61,286 nt of DNA from NCBI RefSeq assembly GCF_002709775.1, contig NZ_PAQR01000033.1, positions 1-61,286 on the forward strand, written 5' to 3'. The notes beneath the pieces were generated by a model, which was not told the DNA's origin, ran no database searches, and worked only from the letters and a program-made list of their open reading frames with translations. This DNA comes from Thalassospira sp. GTDB lineage: Bacteria; Pseudomonadota; Alphaproteobacteria; Rhodospirillales; Thalassospiraceae. Positions within the stretch are counted from its first letter, which is position 1. Each line of letters starts with the position of its first letter. The position numbers were made by a program, and so were the translations under genes. Shown here piece by piece: positions 43,500-53,861 of the stretch.

Positions 43500-44987
43500 T
43501 TACCGGCCATACCTATTCTCAAGATGGGTCTTGAATGCCTCCACGCCAAGGACCTTTCCTGTCGCGGCTTCAAGAATCGCATCGGTGGATTTGCTTGATG
43601 CCTGACTGTGAATGTTTGTGCCAAGCCAGCCCATCAATGGCGCGAAATCACCTCGGGTCAATCCGGTGGCAATTTCGGGGTTGGCGTCCTTGGCAGCGGC
43701 AAAGATCTGGGCTGCGGCCATCGCCCCTAACGTATAGGTCGGGAAGTACCCCCATGCACCTGACGGCCAGTGGATATCCTGCATGCAGCCATTGCGGTCA
43801 TCTTCTGGCACAATCCCCAGAAGCTTCTGCATCAGTTCGTTCCAGGCCGACGGCAAATCGGCAAGCTTCATGTCGCCTTCGATCAGCGCGCGTTCAATGC
43901 GATAACGCAGGATCACATGTGCCGGATAGGTGACTTCATCCGCATCCACACGGATCAGGCCCGGCTCAACGCGGGTGTAAAGGCGATGCAGGTTGTTCGC
44001 TGTCCACGCCGAACTGTCACCCCCAAATGCCGCCTCGAACACCGGCCCGGCATAGGTCAGAAATTCTTCCGACCGACAGGCCTGCATTTCAACAAGCAGC
44101 GACTGGCTTTCATGCATGGTCATGCCACGGGCCGTGCCAACCGGCTGGTTCTGCCATTCCTTGGGCAGGCCGCGCTCATACATGGCATGACCGGTTTCGT
44201 GCAAAACGCCCATGATCGCTGAGGTAAAATCATTCTCGTCATAGCGCGTGGTCAAACGCACATCTTCCGGGATACCACCACAGAATGGATGATGGGATAT
44301 ATCCAGACGCCCATGGTCAAAATCGAACCCGACCGCCTTCATCAGATCAAGACCAATGCGGTTCTGGGTTTCAATCGGGAACGGACCAACCGGTTTGATC
44401 GGCTTGTCTTCGGATTTCTGACGCTCGATAACATCGGCCGTGAAATCGGGCAGGAAGGATTCCAGTTCGGCAAACAGACTATCAATCCGCTCAGAACGCA
44501 TCATCGGATCATATTGATCAAGCAGCGCATCATAAACCGATGTCCCCAATGCCTCTGCCTTGGCCTTTCCGGCCTCGATCGACAGATCAAGTACTTCCTG
44601 CAATTGCGGCAACAGTCCCTTGAAGTCATTGTCCGCCCGCGCTTTACGCCATGCGACTTCGCAGCGGGTTTCGGCGCGCGACATCTTCTCGACCAGATCG
44701 GCGGGCACCGCCGTGCCATGCACCCAGCCGCGCTTCATCTCTGCCAGATTGGCCTTTTGCCAGTCATCTAGGTTCTCGGTTTCGGCACTGGCAATCAGAT
44801 CACCCAGATCCGGAGCATTGATCAGCTCGTTTTCCAGAACACTCAGCGTTGCCAACTGTTCGGAACGGGCATCCGCGCCGCCGCCCGGCATGATCACCGC
44901 CATATCCCAATGCAACATGCCGCCGATCCCCGACAGGACACTCATGCGGTGAAAACGGGCTTCAAGCTGTTTATAGGCTTCGGTCAT
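43500..44987 (-). CDS. M32-family metallocarboxypeptidase (carboxypeptidase Taq type)
   Basis: Cytosolic zinc carboxypeptidase of 495 residues, the usual family length. The catalytic motif is HETGH (263-267), with the third ligand in the HESQS motif (Glu293), plus DVRLTTRYDENDFTSAIMG before and AWNELMQKLLGI near the C-terminus. AGGAG lies seven bases before the ATG at 44987. It may be cotranscribed with the upstream oxidase genes, since only 77 bp separate it from surf1, but its function is unrelated. Confidence 0.95.
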   Translation of the reverse strand: MTEAYKQLEARFHRMSVLSGIGGMLHWDMAVIMPGGGADARSEQLATLSVLENELINAPDLGDLIASAETENLDDWQKANLAEMKRGWVHGTAVPADLVEKMSRAETRCEVAWRKARADNDFKGLLPQLQEVLDLSIEAGKAKAEALGTSVYDALLDQYDPMMRSERIDSLFAELESFLPDFTADVIERQKSEDKPIKPVGPFPIETQNRIGLDLMKAVGFDFDHGRLDISHHPFCGGIPEDVRLTTRYDENDFTSAIMGVLHETGHAMYERGLPKEWQNQPVGTARGMTMHESQSLLVEMQACRSEEFLTYAGPVFEAAFGGDSSAWTANNLHRLYTRVEPGLIRVDADEVTYPAHVILRYRIERALIEGDMKLADLPSAWNELMQKLLGIVPEDDRNGCMQDIHWPSGAWGYFPTYTLGAMAAAQIFAAAKDANPEIATGLTRGDFAPLMGWLGTNIHSQASSKSTDAILEAATGKVLGVEAFKTHLENRYGR

Positions 44988-45064
44988 GGGAACTCCTGCG
45001 CGGGCAATCAGATGGGATGACTAGCCGCAAAATATCAATCAGATGGGGACTATAGGACGGTGGA

Positions 45065-45796
45065 TCAGGCTTGGCTGTCGGTTTCCTTATCGCCGGATGG
45101 GCGGCGATGGTACAGAACAAACATCACAATCAGGGTCAGCGCCAGGCTGTACCAGGTAATGGCATATTCCAGATGGTTGTTGGGCAACTCAACCTTTGCC
45201 TGACCACCAATCGGCAAACCACCCGGGACCTCTGTATCATCAAGCTCCAGATAGTAGGGGCTGGCAAGATCCGCACCGGTATCTTCGGCCATGTGATTAA
45301 CATCGACATAGAACCACTGATTTTTAATCGCGTCGTTTTCCGGCTGTGCCCAATGCTTTTCCTTGGGCAGGCGCAAGACGCCAGATACGCGAACCGGTCC
45401 CTCGATCAGGCTTTCGGGGCGGGTTGCAGGATCACGGTAATCCTGCGGCACCCAGCCACGATTGACCAGAATGATGCGCCCGTCTTCTTGTTCAAGCGGG
45501 GTGATCAGCTGAAAGCCGACATTGCCGCGCCGGGTGCGCGCCATCAGATACTTTTCCTGATCGTTCAAATACGTTCCTTCGGCATAGGCCGCGCGAAACG
45601 CCATGTCGGGATCAAGGGTGGTATCGGTCGGCACCGCAATCGGCGCCATATGCGCCTGTGCCTGGCGGCTTTCAATGATGCCTTGTTTCCAGAACAGCCT
45701 GTCCACCTGCCAGGAACCAAGGGCCAGCAGAATGATCAGAGACAGTCCGGCGCAAATTTTCATCGCCAGACTGGGACGCGTTTTAAGAAGAGGCAT
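45065..45796 (-). CDS. surf1: SURF1 family cytochrome oxidase biogenesis protein
   Basis: Inner-membrane protein of 243 residues aiding haem a insertion into CoxA. Two helices bracket a periplasmic domain: helix 1 at about 13-28 (ICAGLSLIILLALGSWQVDR) and a C-terminal helix (AITWYSLALTLIVMFVLY). The conserved motifs LGSWQVDR, RGNVGFQLITPL and VNRGWVPQD are present. It starts seven bases after the DUF983 stop, at the end of the cytochrome oxidase operon. Confidence 0.95.
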   Translation of the reverse strand: MPLLKTRPSLAMKICAGLSLIILLALGSWQVDRLFWKQGIIESRQAQAHMAPIAVPTDTTLDPDMAFRAAYAEGTYLNDQEKYLMARTRRGNVGFQLITPLEQEDGRIILVNRGWVPQDYRDPATRPESLIEGPVRVSGVLRLPKEKHWAQPENDAIKNQWFYVDVNHMAEDTGADLASPYYLELDDTEVPGGLPIGGQAKVELPNNHLEYAITWYSLALTLIVMFVLYHRRPSGDKETDSQA

Positions 45797-45802
45797 GAAA
45801 GG

Positions 45803-46168
45803 TCAGTCCTGTTCGGATGTCGATCGGTGACGATATTGCAGCGCCACCATGATGCCTTTGAGCGGCCTTAGCAAGACCAAGGTCACGCCAAGGATAACCG
45901 GCCCCCAGACAACGGCGTGCAGCCACAGGGGTGGCATATAGGTCATTTCAACCCAAAGCGCCATCGGCACCACCAGAAAGCCGAGAATAAAGATGATGAA
46001 AACGGCCGGGCCATCACCGGAATCATGGCCGCGCAGATCCAGTCCGCACACCTCGCAGGTTTCGCGAACAGTCAGATAGCCTGAAAACAACTTTCCCCCA
46101 CCGCAGCGGGGGCATTTGCATGCCAGCCCGGTACGAATGGGGGAAAGGTTTGGATAATAGTCATCCAT
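45803..46168 (-). CDS. DUF983 membrane protein of the cytochrome oxidase operon
   Basis: Protein of 121 residues with an N-terminal zinc-ribbon-like part, CKCPRCGGGKLFSGYL followed by CEVCGLDL, and two helices (about 54-72 and 82-101). DUF983 members sit between coxC and surf1 in many alphaproteobacteria, so a role in oxidase assembly is likely but unproven. The gap to coxC is 27 bp. Confidence 0.88.
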   Translation of the reverse strand: MDDYYPNLSPIRTGLACKCPRCGGGKLFSGYLTVRETCEVCGLDLRGHDSGDGPAVFIIFILGFLVVPMALWVEMTYMPPLWLHAVVWGPVILGVTLVLLRPLKGIMVALQYRHRSTSEQD

Positions 46169-46195
46169 GGTCTTGAACGTTTACTGGCGGGTGGC

Positions 46196-46996
46196 TTATT
46201 CGCCACCCCAGATGTAAACGGCAAAGAACAGGAACAGCCAGACAACGTCAACGAAGTGCCAATACCAGGCTGCTGCCTCAAGACCGAAATGATGGTCCTG
46301 CTTGAAGCCGTCCTTCATCGCACGCACAAGGCAAACCGCCAGGAACACCGTTCCGACAAACACGTGGAAACCGTGGAAACCGGTCGCCATGTAGAAGGTC
46401 GAGGAATAGATGTTGTCAGCAAAGCCGAATGCCGCGTGGCTGTACTCGTATGCCTGCAGGAACAGGAAGATGATGCCAAGACCAACGGTCAGTGCCAGAC
46501 CCTGAACAAGGTCCTTTTTCTTGCCTTCGAGGATGCCATGGTGCGCCCAGGTAAGGGTGCAACCCGACAGAAGCAGGATAAGGGTGTTCAGGAACGGCAG
46601 ATCCCACGGATCAAGCACTTCAACGCCTGCGGGCGGCCATTCGGTCACACCGGGGCTGAAGATCACAAACGCGTTGTGGAAGAATGCCCAGAAGAAGGCG
46701 ACGAAGAACATCACCTCGGATGCGATGAACAGCGACATCCCGTAACGCAGGCCGATCTGAACGACCTTGTTATGATAGATGTGTGATTCGCTGATCACGT
46801 TGCTCCACCAACGGAACATCACGAACAGAATGCCCGCAATGCCCAGTGCTGCCAGCCAGAAGTCTGCCGGCGCACGGTCCGAATGCATGAACATGACCAT
46901 GCCACCGGTGAACAGACCAGCGGACGCCGCAGCCACCAGCGGCCACGGGCTCGGGTCTACCAGGTGGAACGGATGCTTTTGTGCATGATCACTCAT
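46196..46996 (-). CDS. coxC: cytochrome c oxidase subunit III
   Basis: Integral membrane subunit of the aa3-type oxidase, 266 residues with seven helices. Family motifs include HPFHLVDPSPWPL, GLRYGMSLFIASEVMFFVAFFWAFFH (split over helix 3), the WPPAGVEVLDPWDLPFLNT loop and GFHGFHVFVGTVFL. A G-rich ribosome site and AAGGA precede the ATG at 46996. The 85-bp gap to ctaG holds a CTTTGTT-a-AACAAAG dyad (47039-47053). Confidence 0.97.
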   Translation of the reverse strand: MSDHAQKHPFHLVDPSPWPLVAAASAGLFTGGMVMFMHSDRAPADFWLAALGIAGILFVMFRWWSNVISESHIYHNKVVQIGLRYGMSLFIASEVMFFVAFFWAFFHNAFVIFSPGVTEWPPAGVEVLDPWDLPFLNTLILLLSGCTLTWAHHGILEGKKKDLVQGLALTVGLGIIFLFLQAYEYSHAAFGFADNIYSSTFYMATGFHGFHVFVGTVFLAVCLVRAMKDGFKQDHHFGLEAAAWYWHFVDVVWLFLFFAVYIWGGE

Positions 46997-47081
46997 TCCT
47001 TGCCCCCCTCAATCCTTACAAAAGAAACTCTAAGTTCGCTTTGTTAAACAAAGACCGTCCAGCCCACGAAACCGTGTTCTG

Positions 47082-47672
47082 TCAGCCTCCCTGATCTTCT
47101 TTCCCGCCAACTGCTTCGACCGATGCCTCGGATTTGAAGAAGGTGTATGACAGGGTAATCGTCTTCACGTCCTGGGTATTGATGTCTTCGGCAATGGCAG
47201 GATCAACATAGAAACTGACCGGCATGTCGACGCGCTCACCCGGTTGAAGGGTTTGTTCGTCAAAACAGAAACACGCGATCTTGCTGAAATACTGCCCAGC
47301 TTTCAGTGGTGTCACATTGTAAACGGCCTGACCGGTGATCGGCTGGAGCGCCATGTTTTCGGCAACGTAATGCGCCAGATTGTCTTCACCCAGACGCACC
47401 GTGATTTCACGCTGTTCGGGTTTGAACTGCCATTGCAGGCCGGAATTCACATCGGCATTGAACCGGACCTTGATGGTCCGTTCCGAAACTTCGATCCCGG
47501 TGTCTTTGCCAACCTTTGGCGTGCCACCAAAACCGGTCACCTGACAGAACAACTCATAAAGCGGGACTGAGGCATAGGACAGACCGATCATGCCGCCAAC
47601 GACGACAACACAGCTCAACAACACGCGCTTGTTGCGCGCCTTGATCGTATCTGTGTGTTTCTGATCAGCCAT
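47082..47672 (-). CDS. ctaG: cytochrome c oxidase assembly protein CtaG/Cox11
   Basis: Membrane-anchored periplasmic copper chaperone that delivers CuB to CoxA. The 196-residue protein has one N-terminal helix (about 17-35), Cys43 in YELFCQVTGFGGT and the copper motif CFCF (Cys134, Cys136). The C-terminal segment MPVSFYVDPAI is typical. It begins six bases after the small coxF-like gene. Confidence 0.96.
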   Translation of the reverse strand: MADQKHTDTIKARNKRVLLSCVVVVGGMIGLSYASVPLYELFCQVTGFGGTPKVGKDTGIEVSERTIKVRFNADVNSGLQWQFKPEQREITVRLGEDNLAHYVAENMALQPITGQAVYNVTPLKAGQYFSKIACFCFDEQTLQPGERVDMPVSFYVDPAIAEDINTQDVKTITLSYTFFKSEASVEAVGGKEDQGG

Positions 47673-47678
47673 GGTTTC

Positions 47679-47819
47679 CTAGCTCATCTTCAAAATGGTT
47701 ATCGCAAAGAACAGGACAATCAGACTGGTCAGGATGACCAGAAACGCCCAGTTCTTCTTCTTGCGCTTGGCATAGAACGCTTCGAGTTCCGCCTTGTTCA
47801 TTTTGGGCTGCTCACTCAT
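47679..47819 (-). CDS. 46-residue single-helix oxidase assembly protein, CoxF-like
   Basis: Tiny gene easily missed: the frame must be read from ATG 47819, which overlaps the ctaB stop by four bases (ATGA). The product has a charged N-terminus, MSEQPKMNKAELEAFYAKRKK, and one helix (WAFLVILTSLIVLFFAITIL). Small proteins of this kind sit between ctaB and ctaG in many alphaproteobacterial oxidase operons and are called CoxF. Coupled translation, position and topology support it as real; its biochemical role is unknown to me. Confidence 0.85.
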   Translation of the reverse strand: MSEQPKMNKAELEAFYAKRKKKNWAFLVILTSLIVLFFAITILKMS

Positions 47820-48742
47820 CCGATCAACCCGCCAAGCCAGACATCTGCAACCATCGCCCCGAACAGAACGAACAGATACAGAATGGAATATCCAAACATC
47901 TTGTGCGGGGCGCGTTCTTCGGCATTGCGCAGAACACGAACCGCATGGCGCAGGAACCAAAGCCCGGTCAGGCCCGCGGTCACGCCATAAAAGACACCAA
48001 GCAACCCGGTCGCCACCGGCACAAAGGTCACCGGCAAAAGCAGGATGGTGTAAACCAGCATCTGCTTTTTGGTTGCGGCTTCACCAGCCACGACCGGCAT
48101 CATCGGCACCCCGACCTTGGCGTAATCGCCACAGCGGAACAGTGCCAGCGCCCAGAAATGTGGTGGTGTCCACATAAAGATAATCATGAACAGCGCGATC
48201 GAATTGACATCGATCCCGCCGGTCACCGACGCCCAGCCGATCATCGGGGGAAAGGCCCCGGCGGCACCGCCAATGACGATATTCTGTGGTGTGCTGCGCT
48301 TGAGCCACATGGTGTAAACGAACACGTAGAACGCGATCGACACCGCAAGCAAAACCGCCGCCGCAAAATTGATGGCAACCGCCATGACGGTTACCGAAAC
48401 AATCGACAATGCAATGCCAAGCGACAATGCCTCGTCCGCAGGAACCCGTCCGGCCGGGATCGGTCGGCTCTGGGTACGTTTCATGTGGATATCGATATCG
48501 CGATCGTACCACATGTTGATCGATGCAGCCGCGCCACTGGCAACGGCGATACAGGCGATTGCGACGAGTCCGAGGAACGGATGGATGGATCCCGGGGCAA
48601 TCAACAGACCGACAGCACCGGTGAAAACCACAAGGGTCATCACACCGGGTTTCAGCAATGCAATATAGTCACGCACGTCCGAAACCGGCAGGGATACTGC
48701 GCTTTCGAGTGCTAGGGTCTGGTCGGCAACCTGCTTGGTCAT
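47816..48742 (-). CDS. ctaB: protohaem IX farnesyltransferase (haem O synthase)
   Basis: UbiA-family inner-membrane prenyltransferase making haem O, precursor of haem a. The 308 residues include the aspartate-rich motif NMWYDRDIDIHMKRTQSRP and the second motif region MIIFMWTPPHFWALAL, with about nine helices. Haem A synthase (ctaA) is not in this window. The gene is separated from coxA by 80 bp holding a strong stem-loop. Confidence 0.97.
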   Translation of the reverse strand: MTKQVADQTLALESAVSLPVSDVRDYIALLKPGVMTLVVFTGAVGLLIAPGSIHPFLGLVAIACIAVASGAAASINMWYDRDIDIHMKRTQSRPIPAGRVPADEALSLGIALSIVSVTVMAVAINFAAAVLLAVSIAFYVFVYTMWLKRSTPQNIVIGGAAGAFPPMIGWASVTGGIDVNSIALFMIIFMWTPPHFWALALFRCGDYAKVGVPMMPVVAGEAATKKQMLVYTILLLPVTFVPVATGLLGVFYGVTAGLTGLWFLRHAVRVLRNAEERAPHKMFGYSILYLFVLFGAMVADVWLGGLIG

Positions 48743-48777
48743 TTGAACTCTGGTCTTCTCTTTTGGGGCGGTAGGAT

Positions 48778-48807
48778 GTCCCCCGCAAACCGGGGTCTGC
48801 GGGGGAC
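48778..48807 (-). other. 10-bp stem-loop between coxA and ctaB
   Basis: GTCCCCCGCA (48778-48787) and TGCGGGGGAC (48798-48807) form a perfect stem with a 10-base loop, 15 bases after the coxA stop. No T-run follows on the minus strand. It probably stabilises the 3' end of the coxBA message or lowers read-through into the assembly genes; inference only. Confidence 0.6.
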
Positions 48808-48822
48808 TTAAACCAGTGTCAC

Positions 48823-51266
<2,444 letters not shown>

Positions 51267-52056
51267 GCGAATCTGCCCCCTCGCATTACATCTCAAGGCG
51301 ATATGCCTCACTCTTCCCCACCTCCGTCTCTTTGAACAGACCGGGTTTCAAGGTTCCTTCTTGGAAGCTTTCCACCATATCAACCAAAGATTAAAAATTG
51401 ACGGACCGGAGCATTTCCTCTGACATATCTTATTCTTAAATAGCCTGCACATGAAAGTACATTGGTATCGCAGGCAAATAGCGTATCTTCGGCACCTGTT
51501 CCAGAAAAAACCTCGCTGCATTGCACAAAAAATGTATTTGATAAGTCATCAAATTAGCGCTCTGGTTTTAGCTGAAATCGTTCTAAACACCCACCCTTGG
51601 ATAGAAAAACCGCCATTCCTCTTGGCCGGATTTTGCATCATTCCAGTTTGCTGCTTTGCAATATATGCGCAAAAGACCTTGGAATCACTTCAACCAATGG
51701 CTAAAGCCGTTTCGTTGTAAAACTTACGGCGTTGAAACGTCATCCGATCAAACCAACGCTACGGCATCCTCAACGCTTTGCAATTGGCCACGATTTCCCG
51801 CCAGACACCGGGCAAAAACCGGTTTTGCAAACGATTCGGCGTACCGTTTTGACCGGGCAAAGTTTCCCAAAAGCAAAAATACGCGGCGAACCCTTTAATT
51901 GGGCGGGCTTTTCCCCAATATCACGGATAGAAATTCGGTTGGATATATCAGCTTTGCGGACTATTCTACCCACACGTATGCATTCCCGATGTTCCGTGCA
52001 AGACAGCCAGACAGGCTCTTGCCCGCTGCAGACGGTACAAAGACAGAGGTTCGTCT
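51267..52056. other. 790-bp AT-rich intergenic region between coxB and cheZ
   Basis: The longest stretch without a confident gene besides the acnA upstream region. It must carry divergent promoters for coxB and cheZ copy 1. It is visibly richer in A and T than its flanks. Contents: a possible 89-codon frame (51451-51720), a nested dyad CGTTTC-gtt-GTAA-aac-TTAC-ggcgtt-GAAACG (51708-51739), and repeated CCGGGCAAA words near 51809 and 51857 beside an imperfect palindrome GCAAAAACCGGTTTTGC. No known element is recognised. Confidence 0.5.
51451..51720 (+). CDS. possible small membrane protein, weak
   Basis: An 89-codon frame in the AT-rich gap. It has two hydrophobic stretches, one around residues 36-45 and a clearer one at 55-73 (FLLAGFCIIPVCCFAIYA). 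There is no ribosome site, and codon use (many AAA, ATA, CAA, TTG) differs from neighbouring genes. It could be a recently acquired or decaying gene, or chance; I cannot relate it to any family. Confidence 0.2.
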   Translation: MKVHWYRRQIAYLRHLFQKKPRCIAQKMYLISHQISALVLAEIVLNTHPWIEKPPFLLAGFCIIPVCCFAIYAQKTLESLQPMAKAVSL

Positions 52057-52881
52057 ATGGCACGCTCAGGAAGTAAAAGACTATTTACCGCAGAGATGCG
52101 GTTGCTCAACAAACTCGAAACCATGAGTGACATGGTCGCCCTGCCGACCGACATGCCGACCGATCCGAATGGTGCTGCCGGCGGTGCCGATATTTCAAGT
52201 CTCCATAGCGCGATCGAGGATCTCAAGCTTGAACTGCTTTCCGACATCCGCGTGATGATCGAGGAACAGAAAAAGGCGAACAAGGCAGCGGTCCCGGATG
52301 ATGACGAACAGGCCGATGCCCGCAATGAGCTTCGCCTCGTGAAAAACGAAGTCCGCGCACTGGCCAATTCCATTCAGGAAACCAAAAAGGAAATCGCAGC
52401 CCTTTATACCGCGCCCGAAGATGACAGCGGCACGCGTATCAATATCGTGAAGGGTGAGCTTGATTCCGTCGTTGCCGCGACCGAGGACGCAACCGCCAAC
52501 ATCCTTGAGACCGTCGAAAAGATCGATGCGGTCGCCCATAACATTCGTTCCGCAGCACCTGACGACTATACGCAAGGGCTGGCCGACGACATTGTCGAAC
52601 TGGTGGTCAAGGTCTTTGAATCCTGTAACTTCCAGGATCTGACCGGACAGCGCATCACCAAAGTCGTCAATACCATGAAATATATCGAGGAACGCGTGAA
52701 CCGCGTGATCGAGATTTGGGGCGAAGATGACTTCGGCGATTTTGATCTGCCGCCAGATCCCAAGGGCCTCGACAACTTGGATAAAACCGTCACCAAGGCC
52801 CCGCAGAACGCCAATCGTGTTTCGCAGGATGAGGTTGACCAGATCTTCTCACAGGAAGAAATCGACGCCCTGTTTGATTAA
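52057..52881 (+). CDS. cheZ: CheZ-like CheY-P phosphatase, copy 1, with tandem CheY-binding-like tail
   Basis: Chemotaxis phosphatase of 274 residues. The CheZ active-site helix is NFQDLTGQRI (191-200), with Asp194 and Gln198 aligning to Asp143 and Gln147 of E. coli CheZ, then KVVNTMKYIEERV. Residues 50-165 are predicted long helices. The C-terminus contains two adjacent peptides, SQDEVDQIF (256-264) and SQEEIDALFD (265-274); the first resembles the CheZ tail that binds CheY-P, the second the FliM N-terminal CheY-binding peptide. It is monocistronic and ends in a strong terminator. No other che genes are in the window except the paralogue at 57473-58393. Confidence 0.9.
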   Translation: MARSGSKRLFTAEMRLLNKLETMSDMVALPTDMPTDPNGAAGGADISSLHSAIEDLKLELLSDIRVMIEEQKKANKAAVPDDDEQADARNELRLVKNEVRALANSIQETKKEIAALYTAPEDDSGTRINIVKGELDSVVAATEDATANILETVEKIDAVAHNIRSAAPDDYTQGLADDIVELVVKVFESCNFQDLTGQRITKVVNTMKYIEERVNRVIEIWGEDDFGDFDLPPDPKGLDNLDKTVTKAPQNANRVSQDEVDQIFSQEEIDALFD

Positions 52882-52905
52882 GCCCGTAGATCACGTGCAA
52901 AATAC

Positions 52906-52938
52906 AAAAGCCTGCCGAAGTGGCAGGCTTTTTCTTTG
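52906..52938. terminator. bidirectional rho-independent terminator between cheZ and yqgE
   Basis: AAAAGCCTGCC (52906-52916) pairs with GGCAGGCTTTTT (52922-52933) around GAAGT. TTTTTCTTT follows on the plus strand, and TTTTGTATTTTG on the minus strand, so it can serve both convergent genes. Confidence 0.92.
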
Positions 52939-52967
52939 GGCAGATCACACGATTTTGGAAATACCGC

Positions 52968-53573
52968 CTAGGCGTGTCCGGCTTCGCCCGACAGCAGTTC
53001 CGGGGCAAAGCCAAGCCGCGAGAACGCCTGTTCCCACTTGTCTTCGCAATCGGTATCAAACAACAGATCCGCATCGGCATCGACGTGAAGCCAGCCATTG
53101 GCAAGGATTTCACTTTCAAGCTGCCCGCTGCGCCATCCGGCATAGCCAAGTGCGAGGATCCGGCTTTGCGGGCCTTCACCGACCGCAATCTGTTCAAGGA
53201 TATCGACCGTGGCCGTTACCGAAACGCCGCGATCAACATGCAGGGTTGCTTCGTTGGAAAAGTCGGTTGAATGCAAAACAAAGCCACGGCTGCTTTCGAC
53301 CGGGCCGCCGAAATGCACCTGAATGTCTTCGATCGTCGGTGCCGGACGAGCAATGCCAAGCTGTTCAAGCAATTCCGGGAAGGTGATGCTGTCGATCAGG
53401 CGGTTGATCACCAGCCCCATCGCACCGTCTTTATTGTGCGCACAGATATAGACCACACTTTGCGAAAAGCGCGGATCACGCATTCCCGGCATCGCGACCA
53501 ACAGCTTGCCACCGAGATAATCGCCCGTGTCTATACCTTCACCCATATCGAAACTCTCTTTAACCTGTTTCAT
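52968..53573 (-). CDS. YqgE/AlgH family protein (DUF179)
   Basis: Cytosolic protein of 201 residues with the family's conserved blocks GKLLVAMPGMRDPRFSQSVVYICAHN, DGAMGLVINR, VHFGGPV, LGYAGWRSGQLESEI and WLHVDAD. Biochemical role is unknown in general; AlgH was named from alginate regulation in Pseudomonas, which should not be transferred. Starts at 53573 or 53546 both have acceptable sites. It converges on cheZ. Confidence 0.93.
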   Translation of the reverse strand: MKQVKESFDMGEGIDTGDYLGGKLLVAMPGMRDPRFSQSVVYICAHNKDGAMGLVINRLIDSITFPELLEQLGIARPAPTIEDIQVHFGGPVESSRGFVLHSTDFSNEATLHVDRGVSVTATVDILEQIAVGEGPQSRILALGYAGWRSGQLESEILANGWLHVDADADLLFDTDCEDKWEQAFSRLGFAPELLSGEAGHA

Positions 53574-53861
53574 AAAGCCTATCGCGAATGCCTTTCCATT
53601 ACCATCAAGAACCCGGGAAACCCGATATTTTGTCGTTTGACATGTCGGCTTCCCATATTAGGTCATGTAGGCAGCAACAACCTGCCATGCCAATGGAGGA
53701 CGCTGTTTTTGCGCTGTGTCATGCCAGTGTGCGGTATGCTTGTGCTATGAAGATCACATAGTCGTGGCTTGATTTGAACAGGGTGTCGAATTACGCCTGT
53801 TTTGTGCCACAAGTTTGGCCGACACTGCGCTCATCGATCTTTCGTGCTTAAGGAACAACAC

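Noticed and set aside
51732..52076. 114-codon frame running into the start of cheZ copy 1
   Set aside because: No ribosome site, low-complexity basic composition, and it overlaps the true cheZ start in another frame.
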